From G963668655 sp963668655 (GTDB lineage Bacteria > Myxococcota_A > SURF-8), in contig CAXXPQ010000003.1 in the NCBI GenBank assembly GCA_963668655.2, positions 806,001 to 870,000 on the forward strand: a stretch of 64,000 nt of DNA, written 5' to 3'. How positions within the stretch are numbered: the stretch's first letter is position 1; each line of letters begins with the position of its first letter. The notes beneath the pieces are model-generated. The model saw nothing but the letters and a program-made list of their open reading frames with translations, searched no databases and was not told where the DNA came from. Both the position numbers and the translations under genes were made by a program. Shown in pieces: positions 25,053-32,948 of this stretch.

Positions 25053-26591
25053 CTATAAAAGTTGCAGCACCGCAGCCGACTTGAAGGTGAAGACGGTCTG
25101 ACAGGCCCGAGCGATTTCCTGCATGGCGGAATCCTGGATCTTTCCCTTCAGGCGATGCAGTTGGGAAATGCGTTTTTTGAATTTTTTCCCGTCTTTCCCG
25201 ATCCATTTGCGAACCTGTGCGCGGATATCCTGGTTGGCTTGATCCGTTTCCAGTAAATTATTGAGCGCATTCGTGGTGGTCTGTAACGAACGGCCGTACT
25301 GCGCCGACGCCATGCTCTCGGACAGCGCCCGGTGAGAGGCTTTCAGCGTGTCATTGTAGTTTTCGATCCGCGCGTAACCCAGTTTCTTCACGATGTCCGC
25401 ATCGATTTTCCAGAATGCGTTCAACCACTCGCAAAGCGCTTTCCTAGGCGGCGTTTGTTTCGTGAAAACCTCCGGATGCGTTTCCAGAAGATAACGGATC
25501 CCCCTGGCCAGACGCCTCGGGGTTTTTTCCGCCAAAAGCAACCGCCAGATCTCCTCGGTTCGTTCGTCTCCCTGCAAGCTCTCCGCAGCCATCATCAAGC
25601 GATACTTGAACGGCAGCACGCTCGGATCCTCGATGCTCCGCAAACCCGGCGTCAACGCGTATCCGTTCGCCTTCAGGGCCAGTTCGGCCGCTCTTTGGCG
25701 GATCTGGAGGATCACCGCCGCCGAACGGGCGATGGCCTCCAGCACCTCCGGTTTCTTTTGCTTTTCATATAGATAGCTTCCCGCCAGACTCTGATGGAAC
25801 TCGGCCAGGCCCGAACGTTTCAGAACATCTTCCTTGACCGCAAGAAATTCCTTGCCGTTTTTCTGAAATTTCTGACTTTCATAAATCGCCTTCACGACGG
25901 AATCGGGATACGTCCCAATCCAGGGAGCGGCCGCCTTGGCCGTTTCCGGAACGTCCCGAAAAAGACATTGGAGTAGATATTGCCCCTGCCCGCCGAACTC
26001 CGGCAGGTTCGCGAAGGTTTCGATCCCGGCCCGCACCCGCTTTTCCTCTCCGCTGCGAATGTCTTCGATGCTTTGCAGCCGAAACCCGGTCTCCTTCGAA
26101 AGGCGCATGCCGAGCTTGATGTCCATGAGGTAGGCGAAGTTCAGCGCCCGCCGCCGATCGCCTTCCGACAGATCCGTACCGGACACGATCCGATTCAGCG
26201 GCGGCCAGATGACCTGTCCGCTCCTCCCGAGGAAAGCATCCCGAAAACGTCCGTATCCTCCCGGAGTTTCAATGGTTTCCTGGCACCAGGCCAGAAAACG
26301 CCCGGCCAACGTCGCCTTCGTTTCCGGACGTAAAGCGCTCCAGTGGCGTTCGAAAAGTTCCCAATAATGCCGCCATTTCGTATCGTCGTCGAACAGCCTG
26401 TCCAGTGAGGAACGGCCGTCCTCTCCGATTTGCTTCGCCATTTCGTCGATCTTCCGATCCACGTCCGAGGATGTCTTGGTCGCCAGAAAGCGATCCGGCT
26501 GCCCCGTCCGCGATCCGGGAAGCGGCGCGGGTGCCGAACAGGCCAGAAAAAACATCAACAGAGCGATTACAATCAACGCGCGGATGGACAT
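25053..26591 (-). CDS. Predicted helical lipoprotein of unknown function
   Basis: The protein is 512 residues. The start MSIRALIV is chosen for the strong GGGAGGAG site and because a signal peptide ending FFLAC (Cys near 18) follows immediately. The rest is predominantly helical, rich in Arg, Lys, Glu and Leu, with regular 35-45 residue helical pairs that could be HEAT-like or TPR-like, though no repeat consensus is clear. No catalytic residues are recognised. It has its own promoter and is separated from the GH5 gene by 111 bases. Confidence 0.7.
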   Translation of the reverse strand: MSIRALIVIALLMFFLACSAPAPLPGSRTGQPDRFLATKTSSDVDRKIDEMAKQIGEDGRSSLDRLFDDDTKWRHYWELFERHWSALRPETKATLAGRFLAWCQETIETPGGYGRFRDAFLGRSGQVIWPPLNRIVSGTDLSEGDRRRALNFAYLMDIKLGMRLSKETGFRLQSIEDIRSGEEKRVRAGIETFANLPEFGGQGQYLLQCLFRDVPETAKAAAPWIGTYPDSVVKAIYESQKFQKNGKEFLAVKEDVLKRSGLAEFHQSLAGSYLYEKQKKPEVLEAIARSAAVILQIRQRAAELALKANGYALTPGLRSIEDPSVLPFKYRLMMAAESLQGDERTEEIWRLLLAEKTPRRLARGIRYLLETHPEVFTKQTPPRKALCEWLNAFWKIDADIVKKLGYARIENYNDTLKASHRALSESMASAQYGRSLQTTTNALNNLLETDQANQDIRAQVRKWIGKDGKKFKKRISQLHRLKGKIQDSAMQEIARACQTVFTFKSAAVLQLL

Positions 26592-26651
26592 GGGCTCCTC
26601 CCGATGGTGAATACCGTCTTCCTTTCGGTTTCTTCTTCGGATTTCGAATGG

Positions 26652-26680
26652 ATTGTAGGAAAGGGAAGTCGTTTTGGCAA
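26652..26680 (-). promoter_or_regulatory. Promoter for the helical lipoprotein gene
   Basis: On the minus strand TTGCCA (26675-26680), a 17-base spacer and TACAAT (26652-26657); the start codon is about 60 bases downstream. Confidence 0.6.
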
Positions 26681-26750
26681 CCAGGAAATGACTCTTCCCG
26701 TGGTATTTTCGCCATTCCTTCAACCAGGCTTCCGAATCAAGAAGCCATCT

Positions 26751-26785
26751 CAAAGATACGGTCCGAGAGATTTCGAGAGGATTTT
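26751..26785. repeat. Dispersed intergenic repeat, copy 2 (CCGAGAGATTTCGA core)
   Basis: Shares the 14-base core and alignable flanks with 17251-17285. Confidence 0.45.
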
Positions 26786-26916
26786 CAGTCGGATTCGTCG
26801 GCGGCGAAGGCGGCCGGAAGACATCCGAAATCCGAGCGAACGTATTTTCGAGGTGGCTTCAAGCAACAGGGCAAACCGGACATCTGGCCGAAGCCGGCGA
26901 TTTTACTTATTTTTTC

Positions 26917-26945
26917 TTGCACGGCGCAATCCGGGAGAGTATACT
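26917..26945 (+). promoter_or_regulatory. hsp20 promoter
   Basis: TTGCAC (26917-26922), a 17-base spacer and TATACT (26940-26945). It does not resemble the sigma32 -10 element, and no CIRCE repeat was seen. Confidence 0.5.
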
Positions 26946-27103
26946 GAAGCGAGTTCGGGTGTTTCAGGCGTCTCCATTGGAAAGCGGAAAACATCCCGAT
27001 ATCGATTTTTTCGGATCAAGTATGAAATTCGTGCCCCCTTCGGCGTCTCCAAGAGACAGGAAGAACAGAAATCCCGTTCTTCAAACCGAAAGGGAGATGC
27101 ACC

Positions 27104-27580
27104 ATGGAACACGGACAAGGATGGTTCATGACCGAGAAGAAAAGTTGGTTCAAAACCGACGAACAGAACGGGATCTTCAACGACTATTTCTTCCAGGATC
27201 TGAAACGCGCCGTTGAAAGCGGCGACGCGGATACGCCGGTCCGGCCCACCGAAGGCAAGGCTCCCGTGGACATCGGGATGACCAGCGAAGCCTACGTTCT
27301 GCGCATGGATATGCCGGGCGTGTTCCTTGACGACGTGGAAATTACGGTGGATAACGATATTCTGACGATTTCCGCCGTCCGCAACGCTCCGGCGGAAGAC
27401 TCCCGGATCGACTACCACCACGCCGAATGCTTCGTGGGCAAAATCTCGCGCCGTTTCAAACTGGGCCAGGCCATCCGCCAGGACCAGATTTCCGCGGATC
27501 TGACCGAGGGCGTTCTGGAAGTGCTTCTGCCGCTGAAGAAAAACACCGACCGCAAATCTCCGAAACGGATTCTCTGCTGA
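27104..27580 (+). CDS. Small heat-shock protein, Hsp20/alpha-crystallin family
   Basis: The protein is 158 residues. The alpha-crystallin domain spans about 52-148: APVDIGMTSEAYVLRMDMPGV, then DNDILTISAVR, and the late GVLEVLLPLKK close to the family GxLxxxxP motif. An N-terminal arm of about 50 residues is rich in Trp, Phe and charged residues. It acts as an ATP-independent holdase in the cytoplasm. GGGAG precedes the ATG. Monocistronic, with a good terminator 40 bases after the stop. Confidence 0.92.
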   Translation: MEHGQGWFMTEKKSWFKTDEQNGIFNDYFFQDLKRAVESGDADTPVRPTEGKAPVDIGMTSEAYVLRMDMPGVFLDDVEITVDNDILTISAVRNAPAEDSRIDYHHAECFVGKISRRFKLGQAIRQDQISADLTEGVLEVLLPLKKNTDRKSPKRILC

Positions 27581-27619
27581 ATCAAAAGCCGTCTCGGAGC
27601 GCAACGGCATCCTTTCTTT

Positions 27620-27646
27620 CCCGGGATTCTTCCCGGGTTTTCTTTT
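27620..27646 (+). terminator. Intrinsic terminator after hsp20
   Basis: CCCGGGA and TCCCGGG form a 7-base-pair stem around TTCT, followed by TTTTCTTTT. Confidence 0.8.
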
Positions 27647-27803
27647 GCACCTCTCTCGAAATCACGGGACATTTTTTCCTGTTCACTCCGCGTTATTTGT
27701 GCTAGCGTCTCCTTATCGGCTTTATAAGTATGCACGGAACGGTCGTAGAATTCGACCAAAGATGGATACGTGTCGGTTTCCCGGGTGAAAAGGGGGTTTC
27801 GAG

Positions 27804-28184
27804 ATGCGACCAGCCACCATCCTGATTATCGATGACGACGAAACCGTCCTTCGTTTCGTTCTGAGGGCCCTGGAAAAGCTAGGTTTCAACGTCTTGACAG
27901 CTTCGAACGGCCCGGAGGCGCTGCTGCTTTGCGAGGAGCACGAGGGCGACATCGATATCGTGCTGGCCGACGTGATCCTACCCGGCCTGAAAGGCGCGGA
28001 ATTGCGGGCCTATTTACGCTCCAAGCGACCGAACGCCCGGCTGATCTTCATGTCCGGTTTTCCGGAAGACATCCTGGAAGAGCATGGCGTGGCCAGAAAG
28101 GACGTTGATTTTCTGGACAAGCCCCTGACGGTGACCCGGCTGGAAAGCAAGCTCGAACAGGTTCTGAACGGTTCCTCCTCCTGA
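27804..28184 (+). CDS. Stand-alone response-regulator receiver protein
   Basis: The protein is 126 residues and consists only of a CheY-like receiver. Acidic pocket D10-D12 (IIDDDE), phosphorylation site D56 in VLADVILPG, S84 in FMSGFP and K106 in LDKP are all present, so it should be functional. The FMSGF/DKP form is common in receivers paired with hybrid or PAS kinases. No output domain and no kinase is adjacent; the orphan PAS kinase at 5306 is a possible but unproven partner. It converges with the SPFH gene, sharing a terminator region. Confidence 0.93.
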   Translation: MRPATILIIDDDETVLRFVLRALEKLGFNVLTASNGPEALLLCEEHEGDIDIVLADVILPGLKGAELRAYLRSKRPNARLIFMSGFPEDILEEHGVARKDVDFLDKPLTVTRLESKLEQVLNGSSS

Positions 28185-28235
28185 GTTTCCACCACATCCG
28201 GAGCACCTGGCCGCCACGGCCGTAGATCGAAATTG

Positions 28236-28267
28236 AAAAAGGCCGTGGAACATTCCGCTCCACGGCC
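28236..28267 (-). terminator. Terminator for the SPFH/NfeD operon, possibly bidirectional
   Basis: A perfect 9-base-pair stem, GGCCGTGGA with TCCACGGCC. On the minus strand it is followed by TTTTT. On the plus strand the following T content is weaker but may also stop the receiver transcript. Confidence 0.8.
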
Positions 28268-28294
28268 TTCGCTTCGTTTTCCGAAGAAAAACGA

Positions 28295-29230
28295 TTACTT
28301 GGAATCCATGATCTCCTTCATGCTCGCCACGGCGCCCAGCATGCCGCTGGCCTCATAGGGAATGAAGATCTTGGAGCCGCGGCTGTTGGCCATCTTCTCC
28401 AGCGTCTCCAGATAACGGATGGCGATGAGTTCCTTGTTCGGTTTTCCTTCGTGAATGCCGGTAAAAACGGCCTTGATGGCGCCGGCATTGGCCACGGCGA
28501 TTTTCTCGATGGCTTCCGCCTCGGCCTCGGCGCGAAGAATCTTGGCCTGCTTGTCACCCTCGGCTTCCGCGATGCTGGAATCGCGTTCTCCCTCCGCCTT
28601 CAAAATGGCGGCTCTCTTGAAACCTTCCGCTTCCGTAACCATGGCGCGGCGCTCCCGCTCGGCCTTCATCTGCTTGGCCATGGCGTCTTCGATCTCCGGC
28701 GGCGGACTGATGTTCTTCAATTCCACCCGGGTGACTTTCACGCCCCACTTGTCCGTGGCCTCGTCGATGACCAAGCGCAGCTTCGAGTTCACCGTTTCCC
28801 GGCTGGTGAAGCTTTCGTCCAGGTCCATTTCGCCCATCACGTTACGCAGGTTGGTGATGGCCAGCTGCCGGATGGCCAGGGAAAGATCCTCGATCTCGTA
28901 CATGGCCTTGACCGGATCGCTGATCTGGTAATAGATCACGCTGTCCACCTGCATGGTCACGTTGTCGTTGGTGATGACGGGCTGGGGGGGGAAATCCATC
29001 ACCTGCTCGCGCAGGTCGATGCGCTTGGAATAGCGCCCTTCCAGGCGAAAGATGCGTACGCTGTCGATAATCGGAACGATGAAATGCATGCCGCTCGCGC
29101 AGACGCGCTGGAATTTCCCAAGCCGTTCCACGACCATGGCTTCGGACTGCTTGATGATGTAAATTCCTTTCAGCAGCAGAATGAAAACGAATCCGATCAT
29201 CGCCAATATGACAATCCCGATTGCGGCCAT
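28295..29230 (-). CDS. SPFH-domain (stomatin/paraslipin-like) membrane protein
   Basis: The protein is 311 residues. A single N-terminal transmembrane helix (about residues 4-21) is followed by the SPFH/Band-7 domain (VVERLGKFQRVCASGMHFIVPIIDSVRIF ending the anchor region, then QVDSVIYYQISDP) and an Ala/Glu-rich coiled coil with repeated AEGE/AEAE. It assembles into membrane rings that organise microdomains and proteostasis, as for QmcA/paraslipin proteins. AAAGGAGAGG precedes the ATG. The NfeD gene lies 50 bases upstream, the classic pairing. Confidence 0.93.
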   Translation of the reverse strand: MAAIGIVILAMIGFVFILLLKGIYIIKQSEAMVVERLGKFQRVCASGMHFIVPIIDSVRIFRLEGRYSKRIDLREQVMDFPPQPVITNDNVTMQVDSVIYYQISDPVKAMYEIEDLSLAIRQLAITNLRNVMGEMDLDESFTSRETVNSKLRLVIDEATDKWGVKVTRVELKNISPPPEIEDAMAKQMKAERERRAMVTEAEGFKRAAILKAEGERDSSIAEAEGDKQAKILRAEAEAEAIEKIAVANAGAIKAVFTGIHEGKPNKELIAIRYLETLEKMANSRGSKIFIPYEASGMLGAVASMKEIMDSK

Positions 29231-29280
29231 TGGTCCTCTCCTTTCGATGAAAGTCGCGGTCTTCTCGTTTTTGACTCAAA

Positions 29281-29805
29281 TCACTCGCTATCGTGGGAAA
29301 CGGGCGTCGTTTCACCGTTTTCTCGTGTCTTTTCGGCTTCTTCCCGGCCCACGGCGAGCGTGGCGCCCGATACGGAACGGATGACCACCACGTCCTCGCG
29401 TTCAAAGCGCTGTTCCCCATCCGCCACGGCCGACCAGGTTTCGCCGCCGATTTTCACCGCTCCCCGCCGCAGGGATCCCTCGATGGGCTCCACGACCACC
29501 GCCTTTTTGCCCGCCAGGGCGTCCGCGTTGGTTTTCAGGGACTGTCCCTCGTCGCTGGTGAAATATTTCTTCACCACCGTCTGGATGACGAACATCATTA
29601 TCAGCGAACTGATCGCGAAAATGAAAAGCTGAGCGTTGACCGAAAGTCCGAGGAACGAAAACAGCGCCGTGATGAACGCTCCCAACGAAAACGGCAGGAT
29701 GAAAAAGGAAGCCGTCAACGCCTCGATGGTTCCCAGCACCACGCCCAGCACAAGCCAGAAATGCAACCATCCGAACGAATCCAGGAAGCTGTCGAAAAAG
29801 CCCAT
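29281..29805 (-). CDS. NfeD family membrane protein
   Basis: The protein is 174 residues. The start MGFFDSFLDS follows GAGGTAAAG and gives the usual short NfeD length. Three hydrophobic segments fill about residues 12-90. A C-terminal OB-fold (about 100-155) carries GKKAVVVEPIEGSLRRGAVKIGG and VVVIRSVSGATLAV, typical of NfeD1b proteins. It partners the downstream SPFH protein in the membrane. No serine-protease domain is present, so this is the short form. Confidence 0.9.
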   Translation of the reverse strand: MGFFDSFLDSFGWLHFWLVLGVVLGTIEALTASFFILPFSLGAFITALFSFLGLSVNAQLFIFAISSLIMMFVIQTVVKKYFTSDEGQSLKTNADALAGKKAVVVEPIEGSLRRGAVKIGGETWSAVADGEQRFEREDVVVIRSVSGATLAVGREEAEKTRENGETTPVSHDSE

Positions 29806-29899
29806 GGCTTTACCTCGTTTCTCGAATTGGCCTGCAAGAGAGTTAGCATATTCGAAAGCAATGCACAAGCGAAACCTCCCGCCGCGAAGAAAAGGCGGG

Positions 29900-29928
29900 C
29901 TTGCAATTTCAGCCCGGCTTCGGTATGG
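29900..29928 (+). promoter_or_regulatory. suhB-operon promoter
   Basis: TTGCAA (29900-29905), a 17-base spacer and TATGGT (29923-29928), about 65 bases before the suhB ATG and divergent from nfeD. Confidence 0.45.
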
Positions 29929-29992
29929 TTGGGCGGTTCGCGTCCCGCTCGCGAACGCCGATCACCACAAGCCGGAGGGAGAGAACCCGCGC

Positions 29993-30775
29993 ATGAAAGC
30001 CATATTGACAGCCACCGCCCGGCAGGCGGGCGAATTCGTGATGCGCCATTTCGGACGGCTCCGGGAAGAACAGGTAGAGGAAAAGACCGGGAAAAAGGAT
30101 CTGGTGACCTTTGTCGATCGCGAGACGGAAAAGATGATTTTCGGCCGATTGAACGACGAATTTCCGGACCACGGCCTGGTGGGCGAGGAATCGGGCCGGG
30201 TGCAGGAAGGCGCGGGGGCGTCGTTCGTGGTGGATCCCATCGACGGAACGGTGAACTACGCCCACGGCATTCCCCATTTCGGCATCTCCATCGCCCGACA
30301 GGAAGCGGGAGAAATCACCCACGGGTTGATCTATCTTCCGTATTTCGATGAAATGTATTACGCCGAAAAAGGCATCGGCGCTTCGGTGAACGGAGAGAAA
30401 CTGCACGTTTCCGAAAACCGCGACCTGAGCCGCAGCATCGTGGCCACGGGTTTCGCCTGCATCCGGGGCGGCCTGAAACCCGACGGCGTGCCGATCTTCG
30501 GAAAGCTCATTTACAAGGTACTGGATCTGCGCCGCCTGGGCGCGGCCACGGTGGACCTGGCTTACGTCTCCCGGGGGATTTTCGAGGGTTTTTACGAAAT
30601 GGGGCTCTCTCCCTGGGATACGGCGGCGGGCAAGCTGCTGGTGGAGGAAGCCGGGGGCATTGTAACGGGATTTTCCGGTGTGGACGACCCCATATACGGC
30701 GGGCGCGTCCTGGCCACGAACGGATACGTCCACGAGGAAGTCCGCAACCTGATCGAAGAGGCGCTGGAATCGTGA
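29993..30775 (+). CDS. suhB: Inositol monophosphatase family protein
   Basis: The protein is 260 residues. Metal-binding motifs are intact: GEES at about residue 67, VVDPIDGTVNYAHG (DPIDGT) at about 81-94, and SPWDTAAGKLLVEEAGG near 205-221. It hydrolyses inositol 1-phosphate or related sugar phosphates with Mg ions in the cytoplasm. GGAGGGAGA lies about 11 bases before the ATG. Its stop overlaps the GTG start of the next gene (GTGA), so it heads a small operon. SuhB, CysQ and FBPase-like activities cannot be separated by sequence alone, but SuhB fits best. Confidence 0.88.
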   Translation: MKAILTATARQAGEFVMRHFGRLREEQVEEKTGKKDLVTFVDRETEKMIFGRLNDEFPDHGLVGEESGRVQEGAGASFVVDPIDGTVNYAHGIPHFGISIARQEAGEITHGLIYLPYFDEMYYAEKGIGASVNGEKLHVSENRDLSRSIVATGFACIRGGLKPDGVPIFGKLIYKVLDLRRLGAATVDLAYVSRGIFEGFYEMGLSPWDTAAGKLLVEEAGGIVTGFSGVDDPIYGGRVLATNGYVHEEVRNLIEEALES

Positions 30776-31257
30776 ACGGATCGTCCTTTCTGCACGTCCG
30801 GGTGGACCAGGTGGTTTCCAAGCGCAAGGAGCCGCTCTCCGGCGCAATCGGCAACGCCTTCGCCTCGGTGCTGCCCTTTCAGAACATCCCCCAGATGCTG
30901 GACCGCTCCGGAGACGAGATCCGTTTCCGCTCCGTTCCGTTGATGCCCGGGCGCTTTTTCACGAATTCGGGAAGCATCCGGTTTCACGAGGAAGGCGTAA
31001 AGACCCGCCTGGAGCTTCGCATGAACCTGTCGGGCCTGCTGGCCTTCGTCTACGCCGTCCACTGGCTGCCCGCCCTGGCCCTCTGGCTGCTGCAATCGCT
31101 CTGGGCGGCGCTATTCGATCCCGAGCTTTCCGGCCTGATGCATCACTGGCTGGCGCCGATTCTTCTCGTCTGGCCCTTTTTTCTGTACCTTCTGTTGCGT
31201 CGCCGCATCGTTCAGCGCATGCGCGCCTTCATGCATAACCTGGTTTTCCACACCTGA
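30772..31257 (+). CDS. Uncharacterised membrane protein
   Basis: The protein is 161 residues, beginning at a GTG that overlaps the suhB stop. Residues 1-80 form a soluble region with Arg-rich strands (VRVDQVVSKRKEPLSG, RFRSVPLMPGRFF); two long hydrophobic segments follow at about 87-112 and 125-142. The tail is basic (RRRIVQRMRAF), fitting an inside-positive C-terminus. No family is recognised. Coupling to suhB and close spacing (18 bases) to the HD phosphohydrolase gene suggest co-expression. Confidence 0.7.
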   Translation: MNGSSFLHVRVDQVVSKRKEPLSGAIGNAFASVLPFQNIPQMLDRSGDEIRFRSVPLMPGRFFTNSGSIRFHEEGVKTRLELRMNLSGLLAFVYAVHWLPALALWLLQSLWAALFDPELSGLMHHWLAPILLVWPFFLYLLLRRRIVQRMRAFMHNLVFHT

Positions 31258-31275
31258 TCTCCCCGGAAGGACGCC

Positions 31276-32784
31276 GTGACCGAATCCGCCGCCATTCATC
31301 CGCTCCTGTTTGAGATCGAGGAATTGCATCCCGCCCGATCGGCCGGCATCATCCGCCTGCCGGAACTGGTGGGCGTTCCCCTGACCGCCCGGGTGCGAAG
31401 ACTGATCGATCACCCGCACTTTCAGCGCCTGCGAAACGTACGGCAGCTTTCATTGACGTACCTGGTCTATCCCGGAGCGGTGCATACCCGTTTCGAGCAT
31501 TCCCTGGGCGTTCTCGAAACCGGCATCCGCTATCTCACGGCCCTGCTGACCAATCGCCGCGCCCTGGCGTTCCTGAAACCGATCCACAGGGGCGACCTGG
31601 AATCCCTGCTTCTGGCCATGCTGCTGCACGATATCGGCCATTATCCCTTCGCCCACCTGCTGGAGGATCTGTACGCCGAAGTTCCCGATCACATCGACCT
31701 GGTGCGTCCCTTTCTCACGGGCGAAATCGGCCGCCGCTATCCGTCGCTGGCGCTTCCGGACAAAACCCCCGCCCTGGGCGATCTGGTGGCCCGGGACTGG
31801 CCCCATGCGTCCATCGACGACATCGCCTATTTCGTGTCCGGCGCAAGGGCTGAAAGCGAAGTAAGTTCAAGTATTTCCAACGGCAAGGCCCTGCTCCGCT
31901 CCGTGCTGGACGGCCCCGTGGACGCGGACAAGATGGACTACCTTTATCGCGACAGCATCCATTGCGGCGTTCCCTACGGGCGTTTCATCGACCGGGATCG
32001 GTTCTTCCAGGCCCTTACCGTGGCGGCCGACCGTCCCGATCGGATCGCCCTGCACGAAAAGGGGCGGATCTGCGTGGAGTTGTTTGCCTACGCGCGTTCG
32101 GCCATGTTCAGCGAGGTCTACTGGCATCACAGCAGCCGTGCCGTGACGGCGATGGTCAACCGGGCCTTCCGGGAAGCGGTGGACGGCGACGCCAGCCTGG
32201 ACCGCAACACGCTGATGGACCGGCTTTTCGGCCGCTCGGACGAGGAAGTCGTCCAATGGCTCTCCGGACGGAGCGGCGGGGCCTGCGGCAGCCTGATGGC
32301 CGACATCCGCAATCGTCGCCCCTACAAACGTCTGCTGGTCATTCAGAAGCCGTCCAACCCGGCCCTTTTCGACATGCTGGATCGCTGCAAATGGGATTCC
32401 GCCCATGATTTCGGACGCTTGCAGGCCGAATTCATCCGGGGGCTGAACGAAAAGAAGTGGCTGGCCGACGCCCTGGGCCGGGAGATCCTTCCCCACGAGA
32501 TCCTCATCGACGTGCCCCATCGGCGGAGCGGCCTGGCGGATGTGCCCATCATCCGGGAACACGAAGATCATTATGTCGAAGACGAATCCGGCCAGGATGT
32601 CTGGAACGGCATCCGCAACGATTTCGAACGCTGGGTCCGCAAAATCCGCGTGTTCTGCCACCCGGAAATCCGGGAGGCGATCCGTAGGAAAAGCGGCCGA
32701 CGACGCCCGGACGCGACGCTCGCCAACCGGCTGACGAACCTCCTGAGCGGCTGCGCCTGGCGGGAAAGCCAGCGCACGGATTGA
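31276..32784 (+). CDS. HD-domain phosphohydrolase (SAMHD1/dGTPase-like)
   Basis: The protein is 502 residues, starting at GTG after GGAAGGA. The HD superfamily signature is complete: H75 in RFEHSLGVLE, then H118-D119 in MLLHDIGHYPFAH, and a later Asp in PVDADKMDYLYRD. This H..HD..D arrangement and the SLTYLVYPGAVHTRFEHS motif are those of the SAMHD1/dNTPase branch, which cleaves triphosphate from dNTPs. C-terminal about 200 residues are helical with no second domain identified. Substrate is inferred. Such enzymes can act in nucleotide-pool control or anti-phage depletion, but the housekeeping context favours the former. Confidence 0.87.
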   Translation: MTESAAIHPLLFEIEELHPARSAGIIRLPELVGVPLTARVRRLIDHPHFQRLRNVRQLSLTYLVYPGAVHTRFEHSLGVLETGIRYLTALLTNRRALAFLKPIHRGDLESLLLAMLLHDIGHYPFAHLLEDLYAEVPDHIDLVRPFLTGEIGRRYPSLALPDKTPALGDLVARDWPHASIDDIAYFVSGARAESEVSSSISNGKALLRSVLDGPVDADKMDYLYRDSIHCGVPYGRFIDRDRFFQALTVAADRPDRIALHEKGRICVELFAYARSAMFSEVYWHHSSRAVTAMVNRAFREAVDGDASLDRNTLMDRLFGRSDEEVVQWLSGRSGGACGSLMADIRNRRPYKRLLVIQKPSNPALFDMLDRCKWDSAHDFGRLQAEFIRGLNEKKWLADALGREILPHEILIDVPHRRSGLADVPIIREHEDHYVEDESGQDVWNGIRNDFERWVRKIRVFCHPEIREAIRRKSGRRRPDATLANRLTNLLSGCAWRESQRTD

Positions 32785-32948
32785 CGCGCTCCGGCTTCCG
32801 TTCGCGGCCGGAAAAACACCGGACGGAAAGAACGTTCCCCTCCAACATTAATTCGTTGAAAAAGGTTGATTTTTTCCTCCGGGTTCATTAGGTTAGGGAG
32901 CCTTGACGCCCATTCATGGGCCCCCCTTCCATAAGGAGATTCGATACC

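Larger units (their letters stand above)
26592..27103. other. Divergent intergenic region, 512 bases, no gene supported
   Basis: Contains the lipoprotein promoter on the minus strand (26652-26680), a dispersed repeat (26751-26785) and the hsp20 promoter (26917-26945), leaving a leader of about 150 bases before hsp20 with no obvious thermosensor. Confidence 0.5.

Noticed and set aside
31276..32784. HD phosphohydrolase as a dedicated anti-phage dNTPase
   Set aside because: The neighbours are housekeeping genes and composition matches the chromosome, so there is no positive sign of defence.
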